Assembly: GCF_004745805.1 (NCBI RefSeq)
Contig: NZ_SRLQ01000014.1
Location: 248,001-312,000 of the forward strand
DNA length: 64,000 bases
Source of the DNA: Mycolicibacterium sp. CH28
GTDB taxonomy: Bacteria; Actinomycetota; Actinomycetes; Mycobacteriales; Mycobacteriaceae
Direction of reading: 5' to 3'
Shown one piece after another: positions 45,178-54,041 of the stretch. The notes under the pieces are model-generated. The model saw only the letters and a list, made by a program, of their open reading frames with translations. It was not told the origin of the DNA and ran no database searches. Each line of letters starts with the position of its first letter. Positions within the stretch are counted from its first letter, which is position 1. A program made the translations under genes and the position numbers.

Positions 45178-46209
45178 TTAGGGGAGTGGGTAGGCCGCGG
45201 ACTTGTCCCCGGTGAAATCCACCGCGGAGTATTCATTGAGCTTCGAAAGCCGGTGGTAGGCCTCGATCATCCGGACGGTGCCGGACTTCGAGCGCATCAC
45301 GATCGACTGGGTGGTGCAGCCGCCGCCGAAGAACCGCACGCCCTTGAGCAGGTCGCCGTCGGTGACGCCAGTCGCGCAGAAGAAGACGTTCTCTCCGGAG
45401 ACCAGATCGGTGGTGGTCAGCACCCGGTCCAGGTCGTGGCCCCGGTCGATGGCCTTCTGGCGTTCCTCGTCGTCCTTGGGTGCCAGGGTGGCCTGGATCT
45501 CGCCGCCCATGCAGCGGATGGCCGCGGCGGTGATGATGCCCTCCGGGGTGCCGCCGACGCCGACGAGTAGGTCGGTTCCGGACTCGGGCCGGCACGCCGC
45601 GATGGCGCCGGCAACGTCGCCGTCGGAGATCAGCCGGATCCGGGCGCCGGCTTCACGGACCTCGGCCATCAGCTTGGTGTGGCGGGGCCGGTCCAGGATG
45701 CAGACGGTGATGTCGGAGACCGACGCCTTGCGGACCTTGGCGATCCGCTGGATGTTCGCTCCGATCGGCGAGGTGATGTCGATGAAGTCGGCGACATCGG
45801 GACCGGCGGCGATCTTGTTCATGTAGAACACCGCCGACGGGTCGAACATGGCGCCACGCTCGGCCACCGCGAGCACCGAGATGGCGTTGGGCATGCCCTT
45901 ACTCATCAGGGTGGTGCCGTCGATGGGGTCGACGGCGAAGTCGCAGTCGGGCCCGTCGCCGTTGCCGACTTCCTCGCCGTTGTAGAGCATCGGGGCGTTG
46001 TCCTTCTCGCCCTCGCCGATGACGACGACGCCGCGCATCGACACCGAGTTGACCAACTGGCGCATGGCGTCGACGGCCGCGCCGTCGCCGCCCTCTTTGT
46101 CGCCTCGGCCTACCCAGCGGCCGGCGGCCATGGCGCCCGCTTCGGTAACCCTGACCAATTCCAGGGCAAGGTTGCGATCGGGTGCTTCACGGCGACGGGC
46201 TTCTGGCAT
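45178..46209 (-). CDS. glpX: Class II fructose-1,6-bisphosphatase GlpX
   Basis: A 343-residue class II FBPase, essential for gluconeogenesis in mycobacteria. Seen: GEGEKDNAPMLYNGEEVG, the metal-binding DPIDGTTLMSKG, and GGTPEGIITAAAIRCMGG. It removes the 1-phosphate of fructose 1,6-bisphosphate. The start ATG at 46209 (MPEARRREAPDRN); the open frame to 46374 extends into the divergent gene. It heads the glpX-fum operon and shares a 55-base divergent region with the DUF4245 gene; a TCCCAG/CTGGGA repeat (46232-46253) lies there. Confidence 0.93.
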   Translation of the reverse strand: MPEARRREAPDRNLALELVRVTEAGAMAAGRWVGRGDKEGGDGAAVDAMRQLVNSVSMRGVVVIGEGEKDNAPMLYNGEEVGNGDGPDCDFAVDPIDGTTLMSKGMPNAISVLAVAERGAMFDPSAVFYMNKIAAGPDVADFIDITSPIGANIQRIAKVRKASVSDITVCILDRPRHTKLMAEVREAGARIRLISDGDVAGAIAACRPESGTDLLVGVGGTPEGIITAAAIRCMGGEIQATLAPKDDEERQKAIDRGHDLDRVLTTTDLVSGENVFFCATGVTDGDLLKGVRFFGGGCTTQSIVMRSKSGTVRMIEAYHRLSKLNEYSAVDFTGDKSAAYPLP

Positions 46210-46264
46210 GGCTGAGATTGTCCCAGAAGGCTCCCAGTAGTCCAGACCTGGGATACTGGCAGGC

Positions 46265-46909
46265 GTGACCATCGAGCCGCAGGCAACCCCGGCGCCCAAG
46301 GAAGCCAAGCCGAGGCTGCTGCAGGACGGCCGCGACATGTTCTGGTCGCTGGCCCCGCTCGTGCTGGCCTGCATCGTGCTGGCCGGGCTGGTCGGTATGT
46401 GTTCCTTCCAGCCGAAAGGCCCCGGCGGCGGCGCGGTGCCGTCCTACGACGCGCCCGCCGCGCTGAAGGCCGACGCGGCTGCGCTGGCCATCCCGATCCG
46501 GCTGCCGCAGCTGCCGCAGGGTTGGCAGGCCAACTCGGGCGCCCGCGGCGGCATCGAAGCGGGACGCATCGATCCCAAGACCGGCCAACGGGTCCGGGCG
46601 GTGTCCTCGACCGTCGGCTATATCGCCCCGTCGAAGATGTACGTGCGACTCACCCAGAGCAACGCCGACGAGCAGGCATTGGTGGGCTCCATCCACCAGT
46701 CGATGTATCCGACCGGTGCGCAGGACGTCGACGGCGTGAAGTGGGTCGTCTACGAAGGTGGGGAGGGCACCGAACCGGTGTGGACCACCCGCCTGGACAG
46801 CCCGGCCGGTCCTGCTCAATTGGCTATAACCGGCGCCGCTGGCAGCGACGACTTCCGTACGCTTGCTCTTGCCACGCAGACGCAGCAGCCCCTGTCGCCC
46901 GGCCCCTAG
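46265..46909 (+). CDS. DUF4245 membrane-anchored protein (Rv1100-like)
   Basis: A 214-residue protein with one N-terminal membrane helix (about residues 28-48, ending in a Cys) and an outer domain of about 160 residues. It has the DUF4245 pattern: IRLPQLPQGWQANSG near residue 80 and YIAPSKMYVRLTQSNADE. The start is GTG at 46265. It is divergent from glpX and lies nine bases upstream of the dienelactone hydrolase gene. Function unknown. Confidence 0.82.
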   Translation: MTIEPQATPAPKEAKPRLLQDGRDMFWSLAPLVLACIVLAGLVGMCSFQPKGPGGGAVPSYDAPAALKADAAALAIPIRLPQLPQGWQANSGARGGIEAGRIDPKTGQRVRAVSSTVGYIAPSKMYVRLTQSNADEQALVGSIHQSMYPTGAQDVDGVKWVVYEGGEGTEPVWTTRLDSPAGPAQLAITGAAGSDDFRTLALATQTQQPLSPGP

Positions 46910-46918
46910 GAGAAATCA

Positions 46919-47716
46919 ATGCCCGGACCCGAAGCCGATCTGACCGGATGGAGTCGGGAGCCGTTCGCCGCGGCCGGTTTCACCCACGATGTCTACCGCA
47001 AGGGCGATGGTCCCGGCGTGGTGCTGATCCCCGAGATGCCTGGTGCGCATCCCGGTGTGCTGGCGTTGGGGAATTACTTGGTGGACAACGGCTTTACCGT
47101 CGCGATCCCGTCCTTGTACGGGACGCCCGGCGCGCCGGCGGTGAGTGTGGGCGCGATCGGCAGCATGGCGCGCGGGTGTGTAGCCAAGGAGTTCGCGGCG
47201 TTCGCGACGAACAAGGAACGCCCGGTGTCGCACTACCTGCGGGCGCTGGCACGCGACTTGAAGGAGAAGACCGGCAGCAAGGGCGTCGGGGTGATCGGTC
47301 AGTGCTTCTCCGGTGGGTTCGCCCTTGCGGCCGCGGTGGACGACAGTGTGCTGGCCCCGGTGCTCAGCCAGCCGTCGGTGCCGATCGGGCTGACTGCCAA
47401 GCAGAAGCGTGATCCCGGCCTGTCCGAGGGCGAGATGAAGGTCATCGAGAAGCGCGCTGCCGAGGATGGATTGTGCGCACTCGGCCTGCGGTTCAGCGGT
47501 GATCCGCTGGCCCCAGCCGAGCGTTTCAAAACCCTCAAGGATCGGCTCGGCGATGCCTTCGAGGTCATCGAGCTGGACTCGTCGCGCGGCAACAAGGACG
47601 GCTTCGGGCGGATGGCGCACTCGGTGCTGACGCTGGAAGTGCGCGAGGTGGACAACCACCCCGCCTACGAGGCGCGCAAGCGCGTGGTGCAGTTCCTCAA
47701 GGAGCGCCTCACCTAG
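46919..47716 (+). CDS. Dienelactone hydrolase family protein
   Basis: A 265-residue alpha/beta hydrolase with a cysteine nucleophile: the elbow reads GQCFSGGFALA (Cys near residue 126), typical of the dienelactone hydrolase family rather than serine esterases. VVLIPEMPGAHPGV near residue 37 is the oxyanion side. The C-terminal part carries the Asp and His in the usual order, with VDNHPAYEARKRVV near the end. It has AGGAGA upstream of its ATG and probably forms an operon with the DUF4245 gene. Confidence 0.85.
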   Translation: MPGPEADLTGWSREPFAAAGFTHDVYRKGDGPGVVLIPEMPGAHPGVLALGNYLVDNGFTVAIPSLYGTPGAPAVSVGAIGSMARGCVAKEFAAFATNKERPVSHYLRALARDLKEKTGSKGVGVIGQCFSGGFALAAAVDDSVLAPVLSQPSVPIGLTAKQKRDPGLSEGEMKVIEKRAAEDGLCALGLRFSGDPLAPAERFKTLKDRLGDAFEVIELDSSRGNKDGFGRMAHSVLTLEVREVDNHPAYEARKRVVQFLKERLT

Positions 47717-47752
47717 TCGGGCCGACAGTTCTGTCGGTGCCCCATGGCATCA

Positions 47753-47768
47753 TCGAACGTATGTTCGG
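47753..47768 (+). promoter_or_regulatory. SOS (LexA) box over the 13E12 gene start
   Basis: TCGAAC-GTAT-GTTCGG matches the mycobacterial/Gram-positive SOS consensus TCGAAC-N4-GTTCGA at 11 of 12 defined positions. The ATG at 47761 is inside the box, so LexA bound here would block initiation directly. Several 13E12-family genes of M. tuberculosis are known SOS-regulon members. Confidence 0.75.
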
Positions 47769-49221
47769 TGGAAGTCAGCTGCACGACTATTTCGAGCCGT
47801 CCGACACGGCCGAATCGCGTGCGTTGCTGGCCAGCATCGGTGCCTGCGCCCGCGCGGAGAACCAGGCGGTGGCGCGCCGCCTTGGCGCGATTGCCGAGCT
47901 GTTCGAGCTGCGCCGCGAGGAACGCGGCGAGCGCGAGGACTGGGCGGTCGACACCTGGGCGGCGGTCGGTGCGGAAGTGGCCGCGGCACTGCGGATCAGC
48001 CTGGCCAAGGCCGGTAGCTACATGAACTACGGCCTCGCGATGAAGCGGCTCCCCGAGGTCGCCGCGGTCTTCGTCGCAGGCGACATCGATATGCAGATGT
48101 TCCAGACCATCGTCTACCGCACCGGTTTGATCGACGACGACGCCGTGATGGCCGAGGTCGACCGCCGGCTGGCCGAGCGGGCGGTCCGCTGGCCCTCGAT
48201 GACGAGGGGGCGGCTGGCGTCGGAGGTGGACCGGGTTGTGGCCAAGCATGACCCGGACGCCGTGCAACGGGTGCGTGAGCGCGCCCGTGACCGCGAGGTG
48301 GTCTTCGGTGACGCAGAGAACGGCTGCACCGAGCTCATGGGCCGGCTGTTCGCCACTGATGCCCAGGCCCTCGACCAACGGCTCGACGTGCTGGCCAACT
48401 CGGTGTGCGCGGGTGATCCGCGGACCGTCGCGCAACGTCGTGCCGACGCCCTCGGCGTCCTCGCCGCCGGTGGCGATGGCTTGGCGTGCCGCTGTGGTGA
48501 ACCGGACTGTCCTGCGGTTCAACAGCACTGCGGCGCAGCGGTTGTCATCCACGTGGTCGCCGAGCGGGCGGCACTGGACGGTCGTTCCGACGAGCCGGCC
48601 TACCTGCTGGGTGCCAATGCGCTGATCCCCGCCGAGTTGGTGGCCGAACTCGCCGAGCGGGCCCGGATCACCCCGCTGATCCACCCCGCCGACGCACCGG
48701 CCGAACGCGGGTACCGACCGTCCCGGGCCCTGGCCGATTTCGTGCGGGCACGCGACCTGACGTGCCGCGCCCCTGGCTGCGACAAGCCGGCGACTCGCTG
48801 CGACCTCGACCACACCGTCCCGTGGCCGAACGGGCCGACGCACGCCGGCAACCTGAAATGCCTATGCCGCAACCACCACATCCTCAAGACGTTCTGGGGT
48901 TGGCGCGACCGGCAATTGGCCGACGGCACGGTGATCTGGACCCTGCCCGACGAGCAGATCTTCGTCACCACACCGGGCAGCGCCCTGTTGTTCCCCGGCC
49001 TGATGGCGCCCACCCCGGCGCCGAGCCGGCCGGTGGCCATCGAGTCGGTGGGCGATCGCACCCCGATGATGCCCCGGCGCAAGACCACCCGGGCGCAGAA
49101 CCGCGCCCAGTACGTCGCCGCCCTGCGTGCCCGAAACCGCATGCAACGACGGGTCCGTCACGGGGTGCTCTTCGGTCCCGCCCCGCCGTCGGGGGACGAC
49201 GACGATCCGCCGCCGTTCTGA
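47761..49221 (+). CDS. 13E12-repeat family protein, DUF222 plus HNH endonuclease
   Basis: A 486-residue protein with an N-terminal DUF222 region and a C-terminal HNH nuclease motif: CRAPGCDKPATRCDLDHTVPW then CLCRNHHILKT, with two Cys pairs for zinc and the DH/H catalytic residues. These 13E12 REP family proteins are multicopy in mycobacteria and are thought to be mobile-element-like. The start is ATG at 47761 inside an SOS box; GTG at 47737 in frame is an alternative. The C-terminal 60 residues are basic and low in complexity. DNA cleavage is inferred from the motif. Confidence 0.85.
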   Translation: MFGGSQLHDYFEPSDTAESRALLASIGACARAENQAVARRLGAIAELFELRREERGEREDWAVDTWAAVGAEVAAALRISLAKAGSYMNYGLAMKRLPEVAAVFVAGDIDMQMFQTIVYRTGLIDDDAVMAEVDRRLAERAVRWPSMTRGRLASEVDRVVAKHDPDAVQRVRERARDREVVFGDAENGCTELMGRLFATDAQALDQRLDVLANSVCAGDPRTVAQRRADALGVLAAGGDGLACRCGEPDCPAVQQHCGAAVVIHVVAERAALDGRSDEPAYLLGANALIPAELVAELAERARITPLIHPADAPAERGYRPSRALADFVRARDLTCRAPGCDKPATRCDLDHTVPWPNGPTHAGNLKCLCRNHHILKTFWGWRDRQLADGTVIWTLPDEQIFVTTPGSALLFPGLMAPTPAPSRPVAIESVGDRTPMMPRRKTTRAQNRAQYVAALRARNRMQRRVRHGVLFGPAPPSGDDDDPPPF

Positions 49222-49228
49222 TCGGTGT

Positions 49229-49428
49229 CTAGATGCGCACGACGGTGTTGCGGCGCGCCTGCTTGGCTCGATACATCGCCGCGTCGGAGCGGGCCGTCAC
49301 CCCGAGCCGCTCCTACGCCTCCACCTGCCCATCGACGATCCGTAGCGCGGCGATCATGCCGTCGGCCTCCAGATAGGGCTTTGCGTTCCCGTCGACCCAG
49401 TGTCGGCTCGACTGTCCGGCGCGTGTCG
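49229..49428 (-). pseudogene. Remnant of a PAS-GGDEF diguanylate cyclase gene
   Basis: On the minus strand the frame ending with TAG at 49229 reads the C-terminal end of a GGDEF domain (SDAAMYRAKQARRNTVVRI). Just upstream, after an in-frame TAG at 49313-49315, the same frame reads the end of a PAS/PAC domain (RHWVDGNAKPYLEADGMIAA). Most of the GGDEF domain, including its catalytic motif, is missing between the two parts, and the 5' end is cut by the AI-2E gene. It is dead: a nonsense codon plus an internal deletion. It lies behind the 13E12 gene, a family associated with rearrangement. Confidence 0.7.
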
Positions 49429-50580
49429 TCACTGCTCGGTGACCGTCCCGGTCTTGCTCTGCCGGCGGAACAGGCTGCGGCGCTTTTCGGGTGGTTCGTG
49501 CGACGTCATCTCCACGCCCTTGTACACCGCCAGGTACACCGAGATCGTGGTGACGATGATGATCATCAGCACCGGCCCCAGCACGATGCCCCAGAACCCG
49601 AACATCGCGATGCCGGAGAACACCGCCAACAGCATCAGCGCCGGATCCAGCCGCGCCTCACGCGGCACCAGGATCGGTCGCAGGAAGTTGTCGATATTGG
49701 TGACGCCGATGAGGTGGAACAGCACCACGAACAGCCCGCCGGGGACGTTGCCGAAGAACATCATCCCGATGCCGAACGGAATGGTGACGACACCGCTGCC
49801 CAGCGGAATGATCGACAGCGCGGTCAGGAAGATGGCGAAGATGAAGAACCCGTTGTGGAAGCCGCCGATGTAGATCGACACCGCGCCCATGATGCCCTGC
49901 ACCAGCGCGATGATGAACTGCCCCTTGACGGTTCCCTTCACCATGGCGGCCATCTTCGCCAGGTAGAGGTCGGTGACCTCTTCGCCGAGCGGATTGAGCC
50001 GGCGGATCAGCGTCAGCACTTCCTGCTGGTTGGTCAGCAGCGAGATCAGCACATACAAGAAGATGATCGCCGAGGTGATCACGCCGATCGCGCCGCCGGC
50101 GGCGCCCTGCAAGGCATGCAGCAGCCACTGGCCGACATTCTGGGACACCGTCACCATGCTGTGGCGCAGCGATTCCGCGGTGACGCTGAAATGACCGAAC
50201 GGCAGTTTGGCCAGCAGGCGGTTGGTCAGTGCCAGCGTCTTGTCGCCGAGCGTGGACAGATCAGCGGTCTGCACCCAGTCGGCGACGTGTACCACCATGT
50301 GCGAAATCTGCAGCACCGCAAGCGTTAACAACGCGCCCACCGGGACGATCACCGTCGCCAGCGCGGCCAGCACGGTGAAGGTCGCCGAGAGCCCGGTGCT
50401 GAACCGGCGCCGGCACCGGTTGTACAGCGGGGTGAACAGGTAGGCGACGATCGCCGCGATCACGACCAGGATGAAGTAGTGCCGCAGGAAGTAGGCACCC
50501 AACATCACGGCGATCACCGTGATGACCGCCAGGGCCCGCTTCTGTGTCTGCGTGAATTCAGTGTTCACCGAGGTGAACAC
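49429..50580 (-). CDS. AI-2E family transporter (Rv1101c-like)
   Basis: A 383-residue integral membrane protein of the AI-2E (PerM/TqsA) family with about eight helices in the usual grouping, and the conserved LNPLGEEVTDLYLAKM and DNFLRPILV segments. Members export small molecules or exchange ions; the substrate here is unknown. The first 10 residues are polar and the last 25 are basic. The length fits Rv1101c (385, from memory). It is 33 bases downstream of the SDR gene's stop on the same strand. Confidence 0.87.
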   Translation of the reverse strand: MFTSVNTEFTQTQKRALAVITVIAVMLGAYFLRHYFILVVIAAIVAYLFTPLYNRCRRRFSTGLSATFTVLAALATVIVPVGALLTLAVLQISHMVVHVADWVQTADLSTLGDKTLALTNRLLAKLPFGHFSVTAESLRHSMVTVSQNVGQWLLHALQGAAGGAIGVITSAIIFLYVLISLLTNQQEVLTLIRRLNPLGEEVTDLYLAKMAAMVKGTVKGQFIIALVQGIMGAVSIYIGGFHNGFFIFAIFLTALSIIPLGSGVVTIPFGIGMMFFGNVPGGLFVVLFHLIGVTNIDNFLRPILVPREARLDPALMLLAVFSGIAMFGFWGIVLGPVLMIIIVTTISVYLAVYKGVEMTSHEPPEKRRSLFRRQSKTGTVTEQ

Positions 50581-50613
50581 TAGCCGGGCCGGTCGCGGCT
50601 CAGCCTGCGAACC

Positions 50614-51387
50614 TCACTGATTCATCAGCCGGGTCAGGTGCTCGTGGATGTTGGGGTATCGCTTGAGGTGTGCCCCGCCGTTGAGGTCGAGGATCTCTCC
50701 GGTTAGCCATGACGACTGCGGCGAGCACAGGAATGCCACCGCCTCGGCGATGTCCTCCGGGGTCCCCGGCCGCCCCAGCGCGGTGTTCTCGACGTACTCG
50801 TCGACCACCCCGGGCACCAGGGCCGCACCCTCGGTCAGCGGGGTGTGCACGAAGCCGGGCGCGACGGCGTTGACCCGGATACCGCGCGGGCCGAGCTCCA
50901 GCGCGGCCACCTGGGTCAGCATCGACAAGCCCGCCTTGGCCGCGCAGTACGCGCTCATCCCGATCGCGGGCTGGCGGGCGTTGAGCGACGTCAGCGACAC
51001 CAGCGCGCCACCCTCGCCGAGATGACGGCCGGCGTGCTTGATCACCAGGAACGCGCCGTTGAGGCAGACGTCGATCACCGAGCGGAACTGCTCGGCGTCC
51101 AGCTCGGTGATCAGCCCGAACCCGCTGAACCCGGCGCAGTTCACCACCACGTGCAGGCCGCCCTCGCGGGCCACCACATCGTCGAAGAGCGCTGCCACCG
51201 TCGTCTCGTCGGTGACCTCGACGGCCGCCCAGGTGTGTGGATCTCCCAGCGTCGCGGCCCGTTCGCGGGCCAGATCGGTGTTGCGGTCGGCGATCGTCAC
51301 CCGGTCGCCTTGCGCGGCCAACGTCTGCGCCGTCGCCCAGCCGATTCCGGAGGCACCGCCGACGATCACGGCTACCCGATCGGTCAT
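50614..51387 (-). CDS. Short-chain dehydrogenase/reductase
   Basis: A 257-residue classical SDR with NAD(P) motif GGASGIGWA, NCAGFSG, and the catalytic SYK arrangement (SLTSLNA, then MSAYCAAKAGL with YxxxK). The Asp in IADRNTD after the second strand points to NAD rather than NADP. The start ATG at 51387 overlaps the upstream epimerase stop (ATGA). Both genes follow a KstR-type box, so a sterol- or lipid-derived alcohol is a reasonable guess for the substrate. The longer open frame to 51645 is inside the epimerase and rejected. Confidence 0.85.
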   Translation of the reverse strand: MTDRVAVIVGGASGIGWATAQTLAAQGDRVTIADRNTDLARERAATLGDPHTWAAVEVTDETTVAALFDDVVAREGGLHVVVNCAGFSGFGLITELDAEQFRSVIDVCLNGAFLVIKHAGRHLGEGGALVSLTSLNARQPAIGMSAYCAAKAGLSMLTQVAALELGPRGIRVNAVAPGFVHTPLTEGAALVPGVVDEYVENTALGRPGTPEDIAEAVAFLCSPQSSWLTGEILDLNGGAHLKRYPNIHEHLTRLMNQ

Positions 51388-52451
51388 GCTGTCGTCCCTT
51401 CGTTCTCCGGGGCGCCCCACTTGGTTCGGACGGCCTCCCACGGGTTGGCGTACTGGCCGGGCCGGCCGTAGTAGGGCGACTGGCGTCGCAGGTATTCGCG
51501 TGCCAGCGGCGCGAGGAGCCGCAACGGGTAACGCTTCCAGCCCACCCTGTTCGCCGTCTCGGTCAGTATCTGCGGCCACGAATGATGCTGATGCTTGAGC
51601 ACCTCCTGGGCGGTCGCCGAGTCCATCCAGTCGGTGGCGAACCATGCGGAGTCGTCATTGGGGTCGCCTTTGCGACCGCGGGGCAGCGCGCCGACCAGAC
51701 CCATCGCCGCCGTGGTGGACTGGCCGATGTCGCCCTGCACCAGCCGATGGGAATCGTCCCCGCCGATCAACAGGATCTGCCCGACGGCGTCGGCGGTGGT
51801 GGCCGCGGCGAACGCATGCGCCACATCGCGGACGTCGACGGTCTGCAACCTGCCGTCGGTGGGCAGTACTCCCTCGAAGAAGATCAGGTTGGGATCCATA
51901 CCGAGGTTGAGCTCCACAGTCAGCACCCCGCCCAGCCGCAGGATCATCCAGTCCAGCCCCGAAGCGCGCACGATGGCTTCGGCTTCGACCTTGTGCTTGC
52001 CGTAGTTGTCGTAGGGGTTGACCGGAGTCTGCGCGGTGAGCACGTCGGTGATGTGGTGCGGGTTGCGCGGACCGTACACCGCGATACTCGAGGCTTGCAC
52101 CAGTCTTGGCGGTTTGGCTTGTGTCTCAGCGGCTTTCACCAGGTTGGCGGTTGCCTCGACGTTGACCTTGCGGGCCAGGGCGGGTTTGGCGTAGCACAGC
52201 GGCGGGATCACCGCGGCCAGGTGGATAACCGCGACGGGGGAGATGTCGGCCAGCAACCGCTCGGCGGCGGCGGCGTCGGTGAGATCGGCCCAGTGCACCG
52301 TGACACCGGCAGGCAGGTTCGCCGCGGCCTTCCGAGTGGCGGGGGTGTCGAGGTCGGTGGCGATCACGTGGCGGCCGGCGGTTGCCAGGTGCTTGACCGT
52401 GGCGCTACCCACCAACCCGAATGCGCCGGTTACCAGCACAGCGTCAGACAT
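51384..52451 (-). CDS. NAD-dependent epimerase/dehydratase family protein
   Basis: A 355-residue extended SDR. The N-terminal Rossmann motif is TGAFGLVGSA, the DL pair of the second strand is ATDLDTPA, and the catalytic Tyr-Lys is YDNYGKHK near residue 145. It is the first gene of a two-gene unit with the SDR at 50614, linked by an ATGA overlap. A perfect KstR-type box lies 20 bases before its ATG. The substrate is unknown; 3-beta-HSD-like oxidation is possible. Confidence 0.83.
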   Translation of the reverse strand: MSDAVLVTGAFGLVGSATVKHLATAGRHVIATDLDTPATRKAAANLPAGVTVHWADLTDAAAAERLLADISPVAVIHLAAVIPPLCYAKPALARKVNVEATANLVKAAETQAKPPRLVQASSIAVYGPRNPHHITDVLTAQTPVNPYDNYGKHKVEAEAIVRASGLDWMILRLGGVLTVELNLGMDPNLIFFEGVLPTDGRLQTVDVRDVAHAFAAATTADAVGQILLIGGDDSHRLVQGDIGQSTTAAMGLVGALPRGRKGDPNDDSAWFATDWMDSATAQEVLKHQHHSWPQILTETANRVGWKRYPLRLLAPLAREYLRRQSPYYGRPGQYANPWEAVRTKWGAPENEGTTA

Positions 52452-52470
52452 CGAGCTCCCTCTCCGGACC

Positions 52471-52484
52471 TAGAACTTGTTCTA
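52471..52484. promoter_or_regulatory. KstR-type operator
   Basis: TAGAACTTGTTCTA fits the KstR motif TNNAACNNGTTNNA exactly; the palindrome extends one base each side as CTAGAAC-TT-GTTCTAG. It lies 20 bases upstream of the epimerase ATG at 52451. KstR represses sterol catabolism genes in mycobacteria. Confidence 0.75.
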
Positions 52485-52531
52485 GTGAAGCACGACGGAC
52501 CGCGTGATCCGGGCTGTTGTCCCGCCCGTTC

Positions 52532-53557
52532 TCAGGACGAGCAGGTTTCGTACCTCGCGATCAGCCGCCGTTCCTCGGGGATCGGCAGGTACACCAGCGG
52601 GTCGTGTCGGGTGCACCCTCCGACGGTCACTGCCACCGGGCCACGGGCGAACCCGAGGGCGCCGATATGCCCGGACAACTCGTCACTGGCGGTGTAGAGC
52701 ACCTGGCCCGGCAGGGTGGCAACGACCGGCAGATGCGCCCGCGCCAGGGCCACGGCCACGGCGGTATCTCGAGATCCGGTGGTCTGCTCGGCGAACCACA
52801 CCGGCGTCGTCGCCGGGGCGTTGATCCGTAGCCGGTCGATGTGCGGGATCGTCTGGTCGGCGTTGAGCCGGTTGAACACCGTCAGTTCGGCGGCGGTCGG
52901 CAGCCGGCGCGAGGTCCTGATCTCTGCGAGGTGGTCCCTGCCGGCGTCGATGGTCCAGTCGAGGGTGGCGAGTTGGGGGAACCGCTCGGCCAGGGTGTGC
53001 GCGACCGCGCTGGCGGCGGTGTAGTCGGCCGCGTCGGGCAGATCGAGGGTGACCAGGTTCGAGTGGCCGGTGTCCTGGTCGGGGTTCTGGCCGCCGGGAT
53101 GGGTGATGGTGGCCCGGAATCGGACTGTGGCGGCAGGGAATTCGCGACGCACCGCGACCCAGTCGCGGGCTTGGGAGATCACCTGAGCCGGATTGGCGAT
53201 GGGCAACTGCCCGCTGTCGACGGCGAACAGATTCCAGCCCCTGCGCAGGTCAAGTTCGAGGCGATAACCCGAATACCTGCCACTCGCAATGTTGCGCAGG
53301 TAGCGCGAGGTGATGTCGGTGGCCTGATCGGCGGTGATGTCATCGGCGAGGTCGACATAGAGCCGAAAGAACACCATGCCCTGGGCCGGGCTGTCCGCGA
53401 TGTCGCTGCTGGCTGCGGCCACGCCCGGTAGGGAGCGGATCTGCGCGGTGAGGGCCCGGGCCTCAGCACCGCGGTCCGGGATACCGGGTGCGCACCCTGC
53501 CAGCAATGCCGGCATCGCGCACAGCGCGGCAAACAGGAAGCGGGTCAACACGACCAC
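52532..53557 (-). CDS. Putative lipoprotein, unknown function
   Basis: A 341-residue protein with a lipoprotein signal (hydrophobic LTRFLFAALCAMPALLAG followed by Cys) and a long mature part without recognised motif. It alternates helices and strands, with LRRGWNLFAVDSGQLP and a Cys pair near the end (GGCTRHD, ETCSS). The start is GTG at 53557, which gives a standard signal; a TTG at 53608 would add 17 residues. It is divergent from a second lipoprotein gene across 54 bases. Family not recognised. Confidence 0.72.
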   Translation of the reverse strand: MVVLTRFLFAALCAMPALLAGCAPGIPDRGAEARALTAQIRSLPGVAAASSDIADSPAQGMVFFRLYVDLADDITADQATDITSRYLRNIASGRYSGYRLELDLRRGWNLFAVDSGQLPIANPAQVISQARDWVAVRREFPAATVRFRATITHPGGQNPDQDTGHSNLVTLDLPDAADYTAASAVAHTLAERFPQLATLDWTIDAGRDHLAEIRTSRRLPTAAELTVFNRLNADQTIPHIDRLRINAPATTPVWFAEQTTGSRDTAVAVALARAHLPVVATLPGQVLYTASDELSGHIGALGFARGPVAVTVGGCTRHDPLVYLPIPEERRLIARYETCSS

Positions 53558-53611
53558 CGAGTGTACGGACGCGACCCATGGGCGTCCTGATGGTGGCACT
53601 ACGCTCAACCC

Positions 53612-54028
53612 ATGCCGAGGAGATGCCGACTGCTTGTCGCGGGCGTTGGGCTGGCCACGGTCTTGGCCGGCTGCGGTGGCCAGGATTCGAACGCGCCAAG
53701 GGCTTCCGGCCCCGTGGCGGGTCCGGTGATCTTGAACGACATCTCCGTCGCTGCGGTCGTGGATGCCATCAACAAGGCCAAACTCCCGGCGGTGAACCCA
53801 CGTGACGCCACGGCTTCGACGTGCCCGGCCGCGGGCTGTGTGCAGGCCACCGATACCGACACGGTGTCGATCCTGAAGTTCCCCAGCACGGGCCGCGCCG
53901 AGGTGTACGCCGCCTCAATGCCCGACATGCTGCAGGTTGAGGACATCGTCGTCATCTTCACCCCGACAATGACCAGCGAGCAGAAGGCCGCCTACGGGCG
54001 GGTGATCAAGAGCGCGGTGAGCGGCTAG
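53612..54028 (+). CDS. Small putative lipoprotein, unknown function
   Basis: A 138-residue lipoprotein: signal RRCRLLVAGVGLATVLAGC with Cys21, then a mature domain of about 115 residues with a Cys pair (STCPAAGC). No family recognised. It lies head to head with the other lipoprotein gene (52532-53557), so the two may be functionally linked, and is convergent with the TetR gene, 13 bases away. Confidence 0.75.
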   Translation: MPRRCRLLVAGVGLATVLAGCGGQDSNAPRASGPVAGPVILNDISVAAVVDAINKAKLPAVNPRDATASTCPAAGCVQATDTDTVSILKFPSTGRAEVYAASMPDMLQVEDIVVIFTPTMTSEQKAAYGRVIKSAVSG

Positions 54029-54041
54029 CGTCGCGTCGCGT

